Source of the DNA: G963667915 sp965197385
GTDB taxonomy: Bacteria > Acidobacteriota > Vicinamibacteria > Vicinamibacterales > UBA823
Assembly (NCBI GenBank): GCA_965197385.1
Contig: CBDANA010000009.1
Location: 1,054,001-1,118,000, forward strand
Direction: 5' to 3'
Length of the DNA stretch: 64,000 nt
Shown: piece after piece, positions 53,114 through 62,580 of the stretch
Position numbering within the stretch: position 1 is the first letter of the stretch
How the letters are laid out: each line of letters opens with the position of its first letter
Notes under the pieces: generated by a model
What the model saw: the letters and a program-made list of their open reading frames with translations, nothing else
Databases searched by the model: none
Told to the model about the DNA's origin: nothing
Program-made: the position numbers and the translations under genes

Positions 53114-54391
53114 TTAGGACGAGCTCCGCTCGTCCTCGTCCTCGTCCAGAGCGACGGCGTCGTCGTCCTCCAGCTCGCGGACGGCGCTGTAGGGGCCGGT
53201 GATCACCTCGTCCCCCGCCTGCAGGCCGAACAGCACCTCGAAGTACCGCTCACCGGCAATCCCCACCTCGACCGGCCTGAACCGCGCCGTGCCGTCCTGC
53301 AGTACGAACACGCCCTCACGCTCCTCCGCCGTCGCGTCGTCCCGCACGGTAAGCGCCTGAATTGGGACCGCGACGGCGTCGGCGCGGGTCGCCGTCGTGA
53401 TGTCGACGGTGCAGGAGAAGTCGGGACGCACGCCGGGGATCTCGTCCTTGATCGTGACTTCGACCTCGAAGTTGGTGCCGCGCTGATCGCCGGAGCTGCC
53501 CGGATTCGTGGCGGCCTGGATGGCGCTCGAGGCCTGGATGGCGCTCGAGCCGATCTTCGTGACCTGGCCGGAGAATTCCCGATCCGGAAAGGCATCGATG
53601 CGCACGGTCACCTCCTGGCCGAGCCTGACGTCGACGATGTCGGTCTCGTCCACCTCGAGCACGGCCAGAATCACCGACAGGTCGGCAATCGTCATCAGCA
53701 CCGTTCCGGGGTTGTTCATCGTGCCGATGAGCACCGTTTCACCTTCTTCGATGCTCAGACGCGTGATCATCCCCGACATCGGCGCGTCGATCGTCACCTT
53801 GCTGAGCACGTGGCGCGCGCTGCGCAGGTTCGCCGTTTCCTGCTCGAGCCGCTGCTGCTGTGCCCGGACCTCCGTCTCCCGCGCCTCAAGCTGGCTCCGG
53901 CGGACCTTGACCTCGCTCTCGGCGCGGTCGAGGTCCGCCTGCGAGACGATCCGATCCCGGCTGAGCTCGCGCGCCCGTTCCTCCTCACGAAGCACCAGAT
54001 CCAGATTAGCTCGCGCCGTCTCGATGGCCACCCGCGCCGTGTTCAGGGACTCCTGCGCCGCGCGCAGCCCCGCCGCCCCCATCTGGACGGCGCTCTCGGC
54101 CGACTCCGGGTCGATGAGCATCAGGAACTGCCCCAGCTCGACCTGCTGCCCCTCTTCGACGGCCAGCTCGGTCACCCGGCCCATCGTGTCCGCGCTGATG
54201 TTGACCAGCCGCTCCGGCTCGATCTTGCCCGAGGCCGCGACCGTCGCCACCAGGTTGCGGCGCTCGATCCGCTCGGCCTGCACTTCGGGCCGGGCCGACC
54301 GCTCGCGGTAGCGGTTCCACCAGAACCCGCCGCCAGCCAGGACCGCAATCACGACGGCGCCTGCGATGGCTCGCTTCGTGCTTCTCGTCAT
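53114..54391 (-). CDS. MacA-like periplasmic adaptor (HlyD/RND-type) protein
   Basis: The protein of about 425 residues has one N-terminal membrane anchor (AIAGAVVIAVLAGGGFWW). A lipoyl half (VAASGKIEPERLVNISADTM), a long coiled-coil hairpin (about 95-190), the second lipoyl half (KVTIDAPMSGMITRLSIEEG) and beta-barrel domains follow. It links the MacB-type permeases to an outer-membrane channel not encoded here. The C-terminus is very acidic (DDDAVALDEDEDERSSS). A perfect 18-bp in-frame duplication lies at 53514-53549. The start at 54391 fits the membrane anchor. It is divergent from the amidase gene. Confidence 0.9.
   Translation of the reverse strand: MTRSTKRAIAGAVVIAVLAGGGFWWNRYRERSARPEVQAERIERRNLVATVAASGKIEPERLVNISADTMGRVTELAVEEGQQVELGQFLMLIDPESAESAVQMGAAGLRAAQESLNTARVAIETARANLDLVLREEERARELSRDRIVSQADLDRAESEVKVRRSQLEARETEVRAQQQRLEQETANLRSARHVLSKVTIDAPMSGMITRLSIEEGETVLIGTMNNPGTVLMTIADLSVILAVLEVDETDIVDVRLGQEVTVRIDAFPDREFSGQVTKIGSSAIQASSAIQAATNPGSSGDQRGTNFEVEVTIKDEIPGVRPDFSCTVDITTATRADAVAVPIQALTVRDDATAEEREGVFVLQDGTARFRPVEVGIAGERYFEVLFGLQAGDEVITGPYSAVRELEDDDAVALDEDEDERSSS
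53514..53549. repeat. 18-bp in-frame tandem duplication in the adaptor gene
   Basis: GCCTGGATGGCGCTCGAG occurs twice in a row (53514-53531 and 53532-53549) and encodes a doubled SSAIQA segment in the adaptor. Confidence 0.9.
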
Positions 54392-54464
54392 CTCGCTGGA
54401 AGGGACGCAGCCGCCGGCGCCGAAGTTCCTCGGAACCAGGTCTACGTCCCCTATCCTTAGAGCA

Positions 54465-54493
54465 TTGTCTCCGATGCAGGCACCGCCTACAAT
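54465..54493 (+). promoter_or_regulatory. Promoter of the amidase gene (TTGTCT-17-TACAAT)
   Basis: TTGTCT at 54465-54470 and TACAAT at 54488-54493 are 17 bp apart, followed by CGGACAG. The amidase ATG at 54514 is 20 bases downstream, leaving a very short leader. Confidence 0.75.
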
Positions 54494-54513
54494 CGGACAG
54501 TCTGGAGCCCTAT

Positions 54514-56127
54514 ATGAATCTGCATTCACGTGTCGTCAGGCGGTTTGCCGTCCTCACGCTGCTGACCGGCGCGGCCCTCCCAGTGGCGGTCATGGCGCAG
54601 CCGACCGACGTGACCTCCGCCACAATCGACGAGGTCAACCGTGCGTTCGACCATGGCACCCTCACCTCGGAGCAACTCGTCGATCTCTATCTCGCCCGCA
54701 TCGAGGCGTACGACAAGACTGGCCCGACCCTGAACGCGGTCATGACCCTGAATCCGCTGGCGATTGCGCGCGCCCGCGAGCTCGACGCCGAACGCCGCGA
54801 ACGCGGGCCCCGCTCGCCACTGCACGGCATCCCGGTGGTCCTGAAGGACAACATCGACACGGCCGACATGCCGACGACCGCCGGCTCTAGTTTGCTGAAG
54901 GGATCGCTGCCGCCCGACGACGCCTTCATCGTCCGGAAGCTGCGCGCGGCGGGCGCCATCATTCTGGCCAAGCTCAACATGAGCGAGTTCGCGTCGGGCG
55001 GCGCGCGCAGCTCACTGGGCGGCCCGATGCGCAACCCGCACGACATCACGCGGTCGCCCGCCGGCTCGTCGGGCGGCACCGGGGTCGCCATCGCCGCGGC
55101 CTACGCGCAGTTCGGGCTGGGCACCGACACGGGCGGCTCCGTGCGGATGCCCTCGACCGCGAACGGCATCGTCGGCCTCAAGCCGACGCTCGGCCTGATG
55201 AGCCGTGACGGCATCATTCCGCTGGCGCTGTCGTTCGACACACCCGGGCCGATGGCGCGGCACGTCTACGACGTGGCGGTCGCGCTCGGCGTGATGGCCG
55301 GCCTGGACGACGCAGATGCGGCGACGCGAAAGAGTGAGGGGCGGGTCGAGTCAGACTACACGCAGTATCTCGACGCCGACGCGCTGGACGGCGCGCGCAT
55401 CGGCGTCGCCCGGGACTTTCTCGACCAGGACGCCAACGTCGACTGGGTCGTCGAGGCGTCGCTAGCGGTCATGAAGGACGCCGGCGCGACGATCATCGAC
55501 GTGACCTTCCCGGAGTGGCTGCTCGATGCCGACAGGGCCCTCTACACGACGATCCGCCATCGAGAGTTCCGGGCGCAGATTCCAGAGTACCTCGCCACAC
55601 TCACCGGGGACTATCCCAAGACGCTCAGCGAGCTCGTGGAACAAGCGGTCCGGATCGCCTCGCCCACGGCGAACGGCAGACCCAATCCGGGCCGCTGGCG
55701 CCTGATGCAGCGGGAAGATGACAGCGGCGAGCTCTCCGACCACGAGTACCGGGCGGTCTCCGAGCACGGTCTGCCGCTCGTCCGGATGATCGTCGAAGGG
55801 ATGATGGACGCGGAGGATCTCGATGCGATCGTCTATCCCACGCAGCCGCGGCGCCCGGCGCGGTTTGACCCTGATCCGGCGCCGTCGAACGACCCCCGGC
55901 GCCCGTCGCCGATCCGGTATGCGAACTTGACGGGGTTCCCCGATCTGGTCGTGCCGGCAGGATTTACCGGCGCCGGTCTGCCGGTGGGCCTGTCGTTCCT
56001 GGGCAGGGCGTTCAGCGAGCCACGACTGCTCGCGCTGGGTTACGCCTTCGAACAGACTACGCGGGCGCGTCGGCTGCCGATACACACGCCCGAACTGGCT
56101 GCCGAGGCCGACGGCCAGCAGAACTAG
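54514..56127 (+). CDS. Exported amidase-signature enzyme
   Basis: The 537-residue protein has a signal peptide (LLTGAALPVAVMAQ). The amidase signature fold follows with the full Ser-Ser-Lys triad: Lys in IPVVLKDNIDTADMPTTAG, cis-Ser in SPAGSSGGTGVAIAA and the nucleophile Ser in GLGTDTGGSVRMPSTANG. It would hydrolyse an amide in the periplasm; the substrate cannot be told from sequence. It has its own promoter 20 bases upstream and is divergent from the MacAB-type operon. Confidence 0.92.
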   Translation: MNLHSRVVRRFAVLTLLTGAALPVAVMAQPTDVTSATIDEVNRAFDHGTLTSEQLVDLYLARIEAYDKTGPTLNAVMTLNPLAIARARELDAERRERGPRSPLHGIPVVLKDNIDTADMPTTAGSSLLKGSLPPDDAFIVRKLRAAGAIILAKLNMSEFASGGARSSLGGPMRNPHDITRSPAGSSGGTGVAIAAAYAQFGLGTDTGGSVRMPSTANGIVGLKPTLGLMSRDGIIPLALSFDTPGPMARHVYDVAVALGVMAGLDDADAATRKSEGRVESDYTQYLDADALDGARIGVARDFLDQDANVDWVVEASLAVMKDAGATIIDVTFPEWLLDADRALYTTIRHREFRAQIPEYLATLTGDYPKTLSELVEQAVRIASPTANGRPNPGRWRLMQREDDSGELSDHEYRAVSEHGLPLVRMIVEGMMDAEDLDAIVYPTQPRRPARFDPDPAPSNDPRRPSPIRYANLTGFPDLVVPAGFTGAGLPVGLSFLGRAFSEPRLLALGYAFEQTTRARRLPIHTPELAAEADGQQN

Positions 56128-56244
56128 CCCTAATGTGACAAAAAATCACGCGCGTCTTCACCGGCCGGTCGCCGGAACGGCGGCACAGCCGGTCGTTGCC
56201 CTCACACCTGGTGAGCGCGCGGCGATCCATCGCTTCTCTTATCT

Positions 56245-57067
56245 TCAGGGATGGACGGTCACCGTCACGTAGACAGTGGTCCAGCAGCACTGCGAGCCGC
56301 CACCACCCTTCCCGGTCGAGTCGGTGACCTCGGCGCGGAGGAGATAGTCGCCGGGCGCGTCGAAGGTGGCGGCCACCGTCACTTGCCCGCCGGTCTCAGG
56401 CACCTCTGGCTCCGAATTGTCGAAGGTCAGCGCGCCGGGCCCGCGGAGCTTGCTCCAGGCAACACCCAGGGGCGGCCGCTCGGTCCGCCGCCGGCCGGGG
56501 CGCCGGTAGAGATCGTCGGTCACCCAGATCGACAGTGTGACCGGATCCGCTACGAGCGCCTCGAACGACGCGGCGACCTCCAGCGGTGGGCCCTGAAACT
56601 CCGTGCCGCCTTCCTCGAAGCGCACGACGGGCGGCGAGTTGCCCATGGTGACGTTCTCCAGCGGCTCGACCGCCCACTGCGGATCCAGCTTCAAGGGAAT
56701 CGAGGTCGTCTCGCCGTTGGCGGTCAGCGACCAGGTCAGCACCTGATCGCCGAAATCGGGGGGCACCGTGACCGTGAACACCCCCCTGCCGGCGCGGCAG
56801 GAAGTACGTGGGCTGTCCCCGGTCTGGACCGCCCGGCTCGATGCGGTTGTCCGGCCCGACCGGGATGTCGAGCCGCTCCTCCAAGTTGCGGTTGAAGTAC
56901 CCGACGAGCATCGTGAAGCTGCCGTCAGGATTTTCGTACCAGCTCTCGTAGGCGCCGATGACACCCTGGCCGAAGTCGCGAACTGGAATGACGGGTTCCT
57001 GGGCGTACAGGCCGGCGGCACCGGCCAGCATCACACTGGCCAGCACCCCCGCGACACACCTGCACAC
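56245..57067 (-). pseudogene. Exported beta-sandwich protein of unknown function, frameshifted
   Basis: The N-terminal part carries a signal peptide (VMLAGAAGLYAQ) and IGAYESWYENPDGSFTMLVG. A one-base slip in a C-run near 56783 shifts the frame, and the rest continues FTVTVPPDFGDQVLTWSLTA and FDAPGDYLLRAEVTDSTGKG. It resembles proteins with Ig-like or PKD-like folds found beside copper monooxygenase genes in this phylum. The start is uncertain (GTG at 57067 or ATG at 57142). The gene follows the heme/copper monooxygenase gene on the same strand. Confidence 0.65.
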
Positions 57068-57116
57068 GGCGACGGGACGCCCGTGCGCGTCGTCTCCCTC
57101 GACCGCGCCTGCCTCG

Positions 57117-58479
57117 CTACGGCTGCTGGTCCGACGCTGCATCCGTCTGTTCAGCCGCGCGTTTACCGACCTCGTCCTCGTAGTCGGCGTCACTCATGTA
57201 GGTGACGTTCACCCAGGCGTGCCCCATCTCGTCCACGGTCCGACTTCCGTAGCCGACCCACTGGTTCGGATCCGGGTTGGCCCGGTTGGCGCTGGTATTG
57301 TCGTACCACGAGGACACACGCAGGATGGTGCCCTTCGGAAACAGCGGCGCCGCATCATCCGTGTAGACGTAGTTGACGTGCCAGTTGAAGTTGAAATCGC
57401 TCACCTGGCTGAGCATCTCCGTCGTCCCGTCGGGCAGGATCGCTTCCATCGACATGCCCTGGCCACGCAAGTGCATGTGCGGCTGGAAGTTCTCCACGCG
57501 GCCTGCCGACTTCATCACGTGGAAGCGCTGGCTACCCCAGAACGAGTTCGGCGGGATGTCGATGTTCCCGGAGCCGCCAGCGATGCTGCCCAGGGAGGCC
57601 AGAATCTGCCGGTATCGCGGCTCTTCGCCTTTGGGGTAGAAGTAGATGCCGAGCTCGACCGAGTCTGTGATCTCCTCGCCGACGGCGTGGTAGTGGATGT
57701 CGAAGACGAAGCACGCGCCTGGCAGCATTAGCTTGCCGCTGTTCGGGCGCATGATCTCGCCCTGCTTGCCGACCGCCCACTCCATGAACAACCCGGCCCC
57801 GATGTCGTCATCGGTCAGATCGTTCTCCTCATCCTGCTGGAGTCGTGCCAGCGCGTGGTGCACGACCCGACGTCCGGTCACCGTCGACGGACGAATCTCG
57901 ATGGCCCGCACCCAGCGCTCCTCGGTCAGGCCGGTCTCGACGGTCGGACGGTACCACGCGTCCTGCGCGACGGCCGGCACGGTGTGCGCGGGCGACGTGA
58001 TGATCATGTCGGGCGGTCCGCCGAACAGTTCGGCGAAGTTCCAGATGCCGTCGTCGGCGAACTCCTTCGGCGGGGGCATGTCGCTGGGGTTGCCACGCGG
58101 CGAGCCGGCGTCTACCCAGCGGACGATCGTGTCGATCTCGGCGTTGCTCAGCGACCGGTCGTTCTTGAACTCCTGGATACCGATGGACCGGTCGATGTGC
58201 CACGGCGGCATCTGCCGTTCAACCACGCGGGCTTTGATGGCGCGGGCCCACGGCCGCGACTCGCGGTAGGTCATCAACGACATCGGCGCCATGTACCCCT
58301 CGCGATGGCACGCCTGGCACTTCTCCTGGAGAATCGGCGCGATGTCCTTCGTGAAGGTGACCGGGCCGTCGACTCCCTGCGCGCCTACCGGCGCCCGCCA
58401 GCACCAGCATGGCTCCGAACGCCAGCATCCCGTATCCCAGGCCCCGTCTCATCCGCACGCCGACTGTCGCATATGCCAT
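57117..58479 (-). pseudogene. Exported heme c and copper type II monooxygenase-like protein, early frameshift
   Basis: The ATG at 58479 (GGAGGAGTGGGTC upstream) opens a signal peptide (GMLAFGAMLVLAGAG). After a one-base insertion near 58392 the mature part reads FTKDIAPILQEKCQACHREG, a c-type heme site (CQACH). Later come FDIHYHAVGEEITDSVELGI and FHVMKSAGRVENFQPHMHLR. The HxH and HMHLRG copper-site blocks are those of ascorbate-dependent, PHM/DBH-like monooxygenase domains. Total length is about 455 residues. The slip lies in a GC-rich stretch and may be an assembly error. Confidence 0.75.
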
Positions 58480-58790
58480 GACCCACTCCTCCAGCCGCAC
58501 AAATTCCCGTCACTAACGCACAGATTGTCAGGCATAGTGCGCCTATCCTGCGGGCGGGTCAACTGGAGCCGGATCCGACGGGCAGAGGCCCTATTCCTGG
58601 GCTATTTTCCTACCGGTAAACATATGTGGCGGCCCAGCCGTCTTTACGCTGCAGCGCACGGAATGACGCCTTCGAGCCGGAACTATTGACTCCGGGTCGA
58701 TTAAGGAGCATCCTAAGACCGCATTCGAACATCGAATCCTGAAGGCGACGGCGTCCGAGCCGCCCACCGGGGCAGGGAGTGGAGGAGCAC
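58480..58790. other. Divergent intergenic region, no gene seen
   Basis: This stretch of about 310 bp lies between two divergent exported-enzyme genes. I find no reading frame with support, no member of the repeat family and no convincing promoter. A weak TTGACT at 58689 lacks a good -10 box. Confidence 0.45.
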
Positions 58791-59618
58791 ATGAAGATTG
58801 ATCGCCGGAAATTCTTCAAGAGCGTCGGAGGCGCGACTGCCGTCGCGCTGATGACGACCGAGCAGAAGGCCGACGCCCTCGAGGAGTTCATGGAAGACGA
58901 GCTCGAGGAGTACACGCTCCAACAGGGGCGCCAATCCGGCCGGTTTCTAACCGTCGCCGAGATCGCGGAACAGAATAAGGACTTGACCCGGCCCCGTCGC
59001 CGCGGGGGTGGCAGGATGTTCTTCCCCGGCCGCAACGGCAAGCTCAGTGCACTCCAGCCGATGCCCGAGAAGCCGACCCTGCTCGACTTCTTCAAGTACC
59101 GCTTCGGCACGGGGACGCACGTCATGCAGAGCGCGGGCCGCGCGCTGAAGACCGGCATGGACGAGAAGGTCGTCCTGGCCTGCCTCCTGCACGACGTCGT
59201 CAACAGCCTCATGAGTGCGGACCACGGGTGGTGGGGCGGCCAGTTCATCGAGCCTTACGTGCCCCCGGAGACCGCCTTCGGGGTCCGCTATCACTCGACG
59301 CTGCGCTTCTTCCCGGACTCGGACTATGGCTACGAGTATCCGGAAAGCTACCTCCGTACGTTCGGCGAGGATTACGTGCCCGAGCCGTACCTGCAGCGGA
59401 CCTACAAGAAGGTGCGCAACCACAAGTGGTACGAGTATTCGCGGCTCGTGACCGTCAATGACTTGTATGCATTCGACCGCAGCAAGACGGTGTCGATCGA
59501 GCCGTTCATCGACATCATCGGGCGTCACTTCAAGCAGCCCAAGGAAGGGCTGGGCTGGGACGATTCGCCGTCGTCCCACATGTGGCGGACGTTCATCAAT
59601 CCGGACCGTCGCCTGTAA
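58791..59618 (+). CDS. Tat-exported HD-domain protein, PhnZ/MIOX-like ligand pattern
   Basis: The 275-residue protein has a Tat-type N-terminus (DRRKFFKSVGGATAVALM). An HD domain follows with H110 (GTGTHVMQS), H134-D135 (CLLHDVV), H145 (SADHGWWGGQFIEPYV), H168 (GVRYHSTLRFF) and D224 (VTVNDLYAFD). This H...HD...H...H...D set is the six-ligand pattern of mixed-valent diiron HD oxygenases (PhnZ, myo-inositol oxygenase) as well as some HD phosphohydrolases. Tat export would fit a metal centre loaded in the cytoplasm. GGAGGAG seven bases before the ATG at 58791 sets the start. A strong terminator follows. Confidence 0.8.
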   Translation: MKIDRRKFFKSVGGATAVALMTTEQKADALEEFMEDELEEYTLQQGRQSGRFLTVAEIAEQNKDLTRPRRRGGGRMFFPGRNGKLSALQPMPEKPTLLDFFKYRFGTGTHVMQSAGRALKTGMDEKVVLACLLHDVVNSLMSADHGWWGGQFIEPYVPPETAFGVRYHSTLRFFPDSDYGYEYPESYLRTFGEDYVPEPYLQRTYKKVRNHKWYEYSRLVTVNDLYAFDRSKTVSIEPFIDIIGRHFKQPKEGLGWDDSPSSHMWRTFINPDRRL

Positions 59619-59635
59619 CACCGACGTTCGATAAA

Positions 59636-59674
59636 GGCGGCGTGCCGCAGTGTGCGGGCGCCGCCTTTTTTTTT
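59636..59674 (+). terminator. Rho-independent terminator of the HD-protein gene
   Basis: GGCGGCG at 59636-59642 pairs with CGCCGCC at 59659-59665. The loop contains a smaller TGCCGCA/TGCGGG-like stem, and nine T residues follow at 59666-59674. It lies 18 bases after the stop codon. Confidence 0.9.
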
Positions 59675-59711
59675 GGGTCGGTCACTCGGCCGCTCGTGTG
59701 GGAGGATCCCC

Positions 59712-60179
59712 GTGAAGAAGAACGTGTCTCGTATCGCCCTCATCGCGGTCGGCAGCTTCGTGCTGGCCGGCCTACCCACCGTCCCGCCAGCCACGGCCCA
59801 GGACGGACCGCTCACGCTCAGCGGCTTGGAAATTTCCGTCAATCGCTTGGAGCGAAGCACGATCGTCCCACTCGGCGACTGCCCGCTCGGCGAAAACGTC
59901 GTGCGCGGCGTCATCAGGCGCGGCGACGAAGCGAACCATTTCGTCACGGTGCACATCGACTTCAAGGTGCTGCCGGACTTCCAGCCGGTCGATTGGCCGC
60001 GTCCGGCCATCCACGACGTCAACGGCCGGACGTATCGCACGGCGCAGACCTTCGGCGAGATGAATCGCGATCCGGAGTTCGCTTGTAATTTTTCGTTTCG
60101 CGTGCCCGTCGGTATGAAGGTCCAGGAGTTCCTCGTTGACGGTGATGTGACCCTGGATCTCACGGCGCACGACCGGTAA
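59712..60179 (+). CDS. Exported protein of unknown function
   Basis: A GTG at 59712, preceded by GGGAGGATCCCC, opens a signal peptide (VGSFVLAGLPTVPPATAQ). The mature protein of about 127 residues is probably beta-structured: GPLTLSGLEISVNRLERSTI, then NHFVTVHIDFKVLPDFQPVD and FSFRVPVGMKVQEFLVDGDV. Two cysteines (GDCPLG and EFACNF) could form a disulfide. No family recognised. It lies downstream of the terminator of the HD-protein gene. Confidence 0.7.
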   Translation: MKKNVSRIALIAVGSFVLAGLPTVPPATAQDGPLTLSGLEISVNRLERSTIVPLGDCPLGENVVRGVIRRGDEANHFVTVHIDFKVLPDFQPVDWPRPAIHDVNGRTYRTAQTFGEMNRDPEFACNFSFRVPVGMKVQEFLVDGDVTLDLTAHDR

Positions 60180-60190
60180 CGCTCGTCCGT

Positions 60191-60493
60191 CGCGCCGCGG
60201 GTGCCGCCGGCGCCGCCATAATGGGCGGTAGACCGCTGGGCGCCAGCTCGGCCCCACCCGCGCGCCCCGCCGCCCTGCCCCCAACCGAAGCCGCGCTCGC
60301 CAGAGAGACACAGGCGATCCAGCGAACGCCGGCCGTCGAGTCCTACATCGTCGAGCGTCCCGCGTCCGACCACATGGTCGACGTGCTCCGCGCGTTCGAC
60401 CTCGAGTACTGCACGTCCAACCCCGGCTCGAGCTTCGACGGGCTGCAGGAGTCGATCGTCAACTACGGCGACAACAGGACGTCCTCGTGGTAA
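60191..60493 (+). pseudogene. Thiamine-diphosphate enzyme, N-terminal fragment
   Basis: The frame contains a Tat- or Sec-like remnant (RRAAGAAGAAIMGGRPLGAS). ERPASDHMVDVLRAFDLEYC and TSNPGSSFDGLQESIVNYGD follow, which is the beginning of the Pyr domain of acetolactate-synthase-like ThDP enzymes. It stops abruptly after NYGDNR, so at least 450 residues are missing. The aminotransferase gene lies immediately beyond on the other strand. Confidence 0.7.
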
Positions 60494-60534
60494 TTCACAA
60501 CGGCCGTGTGGCAGTCAACCGCCTGGAGTGGTGA

Positions 60535-61686
60535 CTACCCCGACCGGAGGACCTCGGCGAAGGTACTGGCCGCGCGGCGCATCTCCCCCATCGTGCCGAT
60601 CGAGACACGGCAGTGGTCGAGCATCGGCGCGAAGTCCCGTCCAACCTGCACTCTGTGCTCGCGGCAGCCGTCCCGGAAGCCCGCAACCGGACGGCCAAGG
60701 TTGACGAACAGGAAGTTCGTGTTCGACACAGGCGCGGTCACGCCCAAGTCTTTGAACGCCGAGGCGATGAACTCCCGGACCCGCGCGTTCTCTTGCCGCT
60801 CCCGGCCCATGTGCGCCGGATCTTCGAGCGACGCGATGGCGGCGGCCGCGGTTACGACGTTCACGCTGCCCAGCCCCCACGCACTCGCCATCTTCTGCAT
60901 CGTCTCAGGCTGGCCGATGGCGTAGCCCAGGCGCAGTCCGGCCATGCCGTAGGCCTTCGAGAAGGTCCGCGTCACGAAGACGTTCGGGTCGTCGAGCGCT
61001 AGCGGCACGGCGGTGCCGCCGATCGGATCCTCGGCGTAGTCGATGTAGGCCTCGTCGATCTGGATCATCGTGTCGGGCGAGCTGCGCCGGACGTCCTGGA
61101 CGAACGCGATGATCGACAGTCCGGAGTGGAAGGTCGACGTCGGATTGTTCGGGTTGCAGACGAAGACCAGGCCGGCGCCTTGCGCCGCCTCGGCCATTCG
61201 GTCGAGGTCGAGCGACAGGTCGGCAGCGACCGGCACTTCCCTGACCGGCGTCCCGATCCGCCGCGCGGTCCTGACCGGCGCGCCGTAGGAGGGGGACGCG
61301 TTGACGAGCGGCCGACCGGGCGATGTGAACGCCCGGACGGCAGCGGCCAGCAAGCCGGCCGAGCCGGTGCTCATCAGGACGTTCTCTGACTTGGCACCGT
61401 ACAGCGCGGCAATCGTCTCGGCCAGCCCGGGCGGATTGTCCGGATAGCGGCCGACCTTGTACGACACGCGCCCCTCGAGCGCCCGCAGAGCGGCGTCGCC
61501 CGGACCGCGCGGGTTCTCGTTGCCGCTGATCCGGATGAAGCCCGGTTCGATCAGCGGCGGGTTCTGGCCTTCGATGCCGCGCGCCGACAGCTCCTCGCGC
61601 CCGCGCGAGATGATGAACGGGAGCGTCAGCATCCCGGTGCCGCTCCAGCCGACCGACCGCACGAACTCACGTCGCGACAGACTCAT
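60535..61686 (-). CDS. Tat-exported class I/II aminotransferase (HisC-like)
   Basis: The protein of about 383 residues carries a Tat motif (SLSRREFVRSVGWSGTGML) before a PLP fold-type I aminotransferase. It has ISGNENPRGPGDAALRAL, VFVCNPNNPTSTF, QIDEAYIDYAED and the PLP Lys in TRTFSKAYGMAGLRLGYAIG. Sequence style is that of histidinol-phosphate-type enzymes, but export makes histidine synthesis unlikely. AAGGAGGAAGTC before the ATG at 61686 sets the start. It is divergent from the RraA-like gene. Its substrate is unknown. Confidence 0.88.
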   Translation of the reverse strand: MSLSRREFVRSVGWSGTGMLTLPFIISRGREELSARGIEGQNPPLIEPGFIRISGNENPRGPGDAALRALEGRVSYKVGRYPDNPPGLAETIAALYGAKSENVLMSTGSAGLLAAAVRAFTSPGRPLVNASPSYGAPVRTARRIGTPVREVPVAADLSLDLDRMAEAAQGAGLVFVCNPNNPTSTFHSGLSIIAFVQDVRRSSPDTMIQIDEAYIDYAEDPIGGTAVPLALDDPNVFVTRTFSKAYGMAGLRLGYAIGQPETMQKMASAWGLGSVNVVTAAAAIASLEDPAHMGRERQENARVREFIASAFKDLGVTAPVSNTNFLFVNLGRPVAGFRDGCREHRVQVGRDFAPMLDHCRVSIGTMGEMRRAASTFAEVLRSG

Positions 61687-61733
61687 GACTTCCTCCTTGG
61701 GACAACGGAACACCGATCAGAACCGCTCAGGCG

Positions 61734-62534
61734 TTGGCGACCACGGGCATCGAAGCCCAGACCCCGGTCGAGCCGTCACAGCCGCCCGCGTTGGAACTGC
61801 CGCAGCACCTGAAAACTAAGTTGAGCTCCGAGGATCAGGTGCTCCTTACGCGGCTACTGAACATCAATATCGAGTCGGCGTGGGCGTTCATGCGCACCCG
61901 TGGCTACCCGCGCAGCTTCATCAATGCCATTCAGCCAGTGGTGCCCAGCATGCGCTTCGCCGGCCGAGCTCGCACGATGCGCTACCTTCCCTATCGACAG
62001 GACCTCGATGAGCAGATCGAGGGCCTGCAGCTCAACTATCGGTCGGCCGAAGACACCGAGCCAGGTGACGTCCTCGTGTTCGATATCGGCGGCGAGCTAG
62101 AGTCCTCGCCCAGCGGTGACGTCACGTCTACCCGGGCCATGGTCCGGGGCGCCGCCGGCATCGTCGTCGATGGCGCCATGCGAGATGTACCCGCCTTCGT
62201 CGAGATGGGGTTGCCGTTGTTCACGCGCGACGGCAGGGGCCACGCGTCATCCGTCACGCCGTTGATGATGAGTTGGGACTACCAGGTTCCCGTGCGCATC
62301 GGCGACGTCACCGTCATCCCGGGCGACTACCTCGTCGGCGCCCTGCACGGCATCCTCGTCATCCCAGCCCACATCGTGGAAGACGTACTGGCCGATGCAG
62401 AGCTCCACAGCGAGCGTGAGGAATTTCAGCGCATGCTCATCTTGAACGGTGAGTCCATGATCGGCGTGTATCCGCCAAACGAGGAGACCCTCCAACGCTT
62501 CGAGGAATGGCGGAAGCGCCGACCGCAGCCGTGA
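61734..62534 (+). CDS. RraA-like (HMG/CHA aldolase-type) family protein
   Basis: The 266-residue frame contains the RraA/aldolase blocks FAGRARTMRYLPYR, EDTEPGDVLVFDIGG and TRAMVRGAAGIVVDGAMRDV. The last has the R-D pair used for substrate or metal binding in class II pyruvate aldolases of this fold. Relatives cleave 4-hydroxy-4-methyl-2-oxoglutarate or bind RNase E. An aldolase or decarboxylase role is more likely here. The N-terminal 30 residues are poorly defined: the TTG at 61734 is only one candidate start, and no strong ribosome-binding site is seen. Confidence 0.8.
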   Translation: MATTGIEAQTPVEPSQPPALELPQHLKTKLSSEDQVLLTRLLNINIESAWAFMRTRGYPRSFINAIQPVVPSMRFAGRARTMRYLPYRQDLDEQIEGLQLNYRSAEDTEPGDVLVFDIGGELESSPSGDVTSTRAMVRGAAGIVVDGAMRDVPAFVEMGLPLFTRDGRGHASSVTPLMMSWDYQVPVRIGDVTVIPGDYLVGALHGILVIPAHIVEDVLADAELHSEREEFQRMLILNGESMIGVYPPNEETLQRFEEWRKRRPQP

Positions 62535-62580
62535 TCGCGTTTCGCGGCGGCTCTTATTAGGTCTTCGTCAGGATCCCGCC

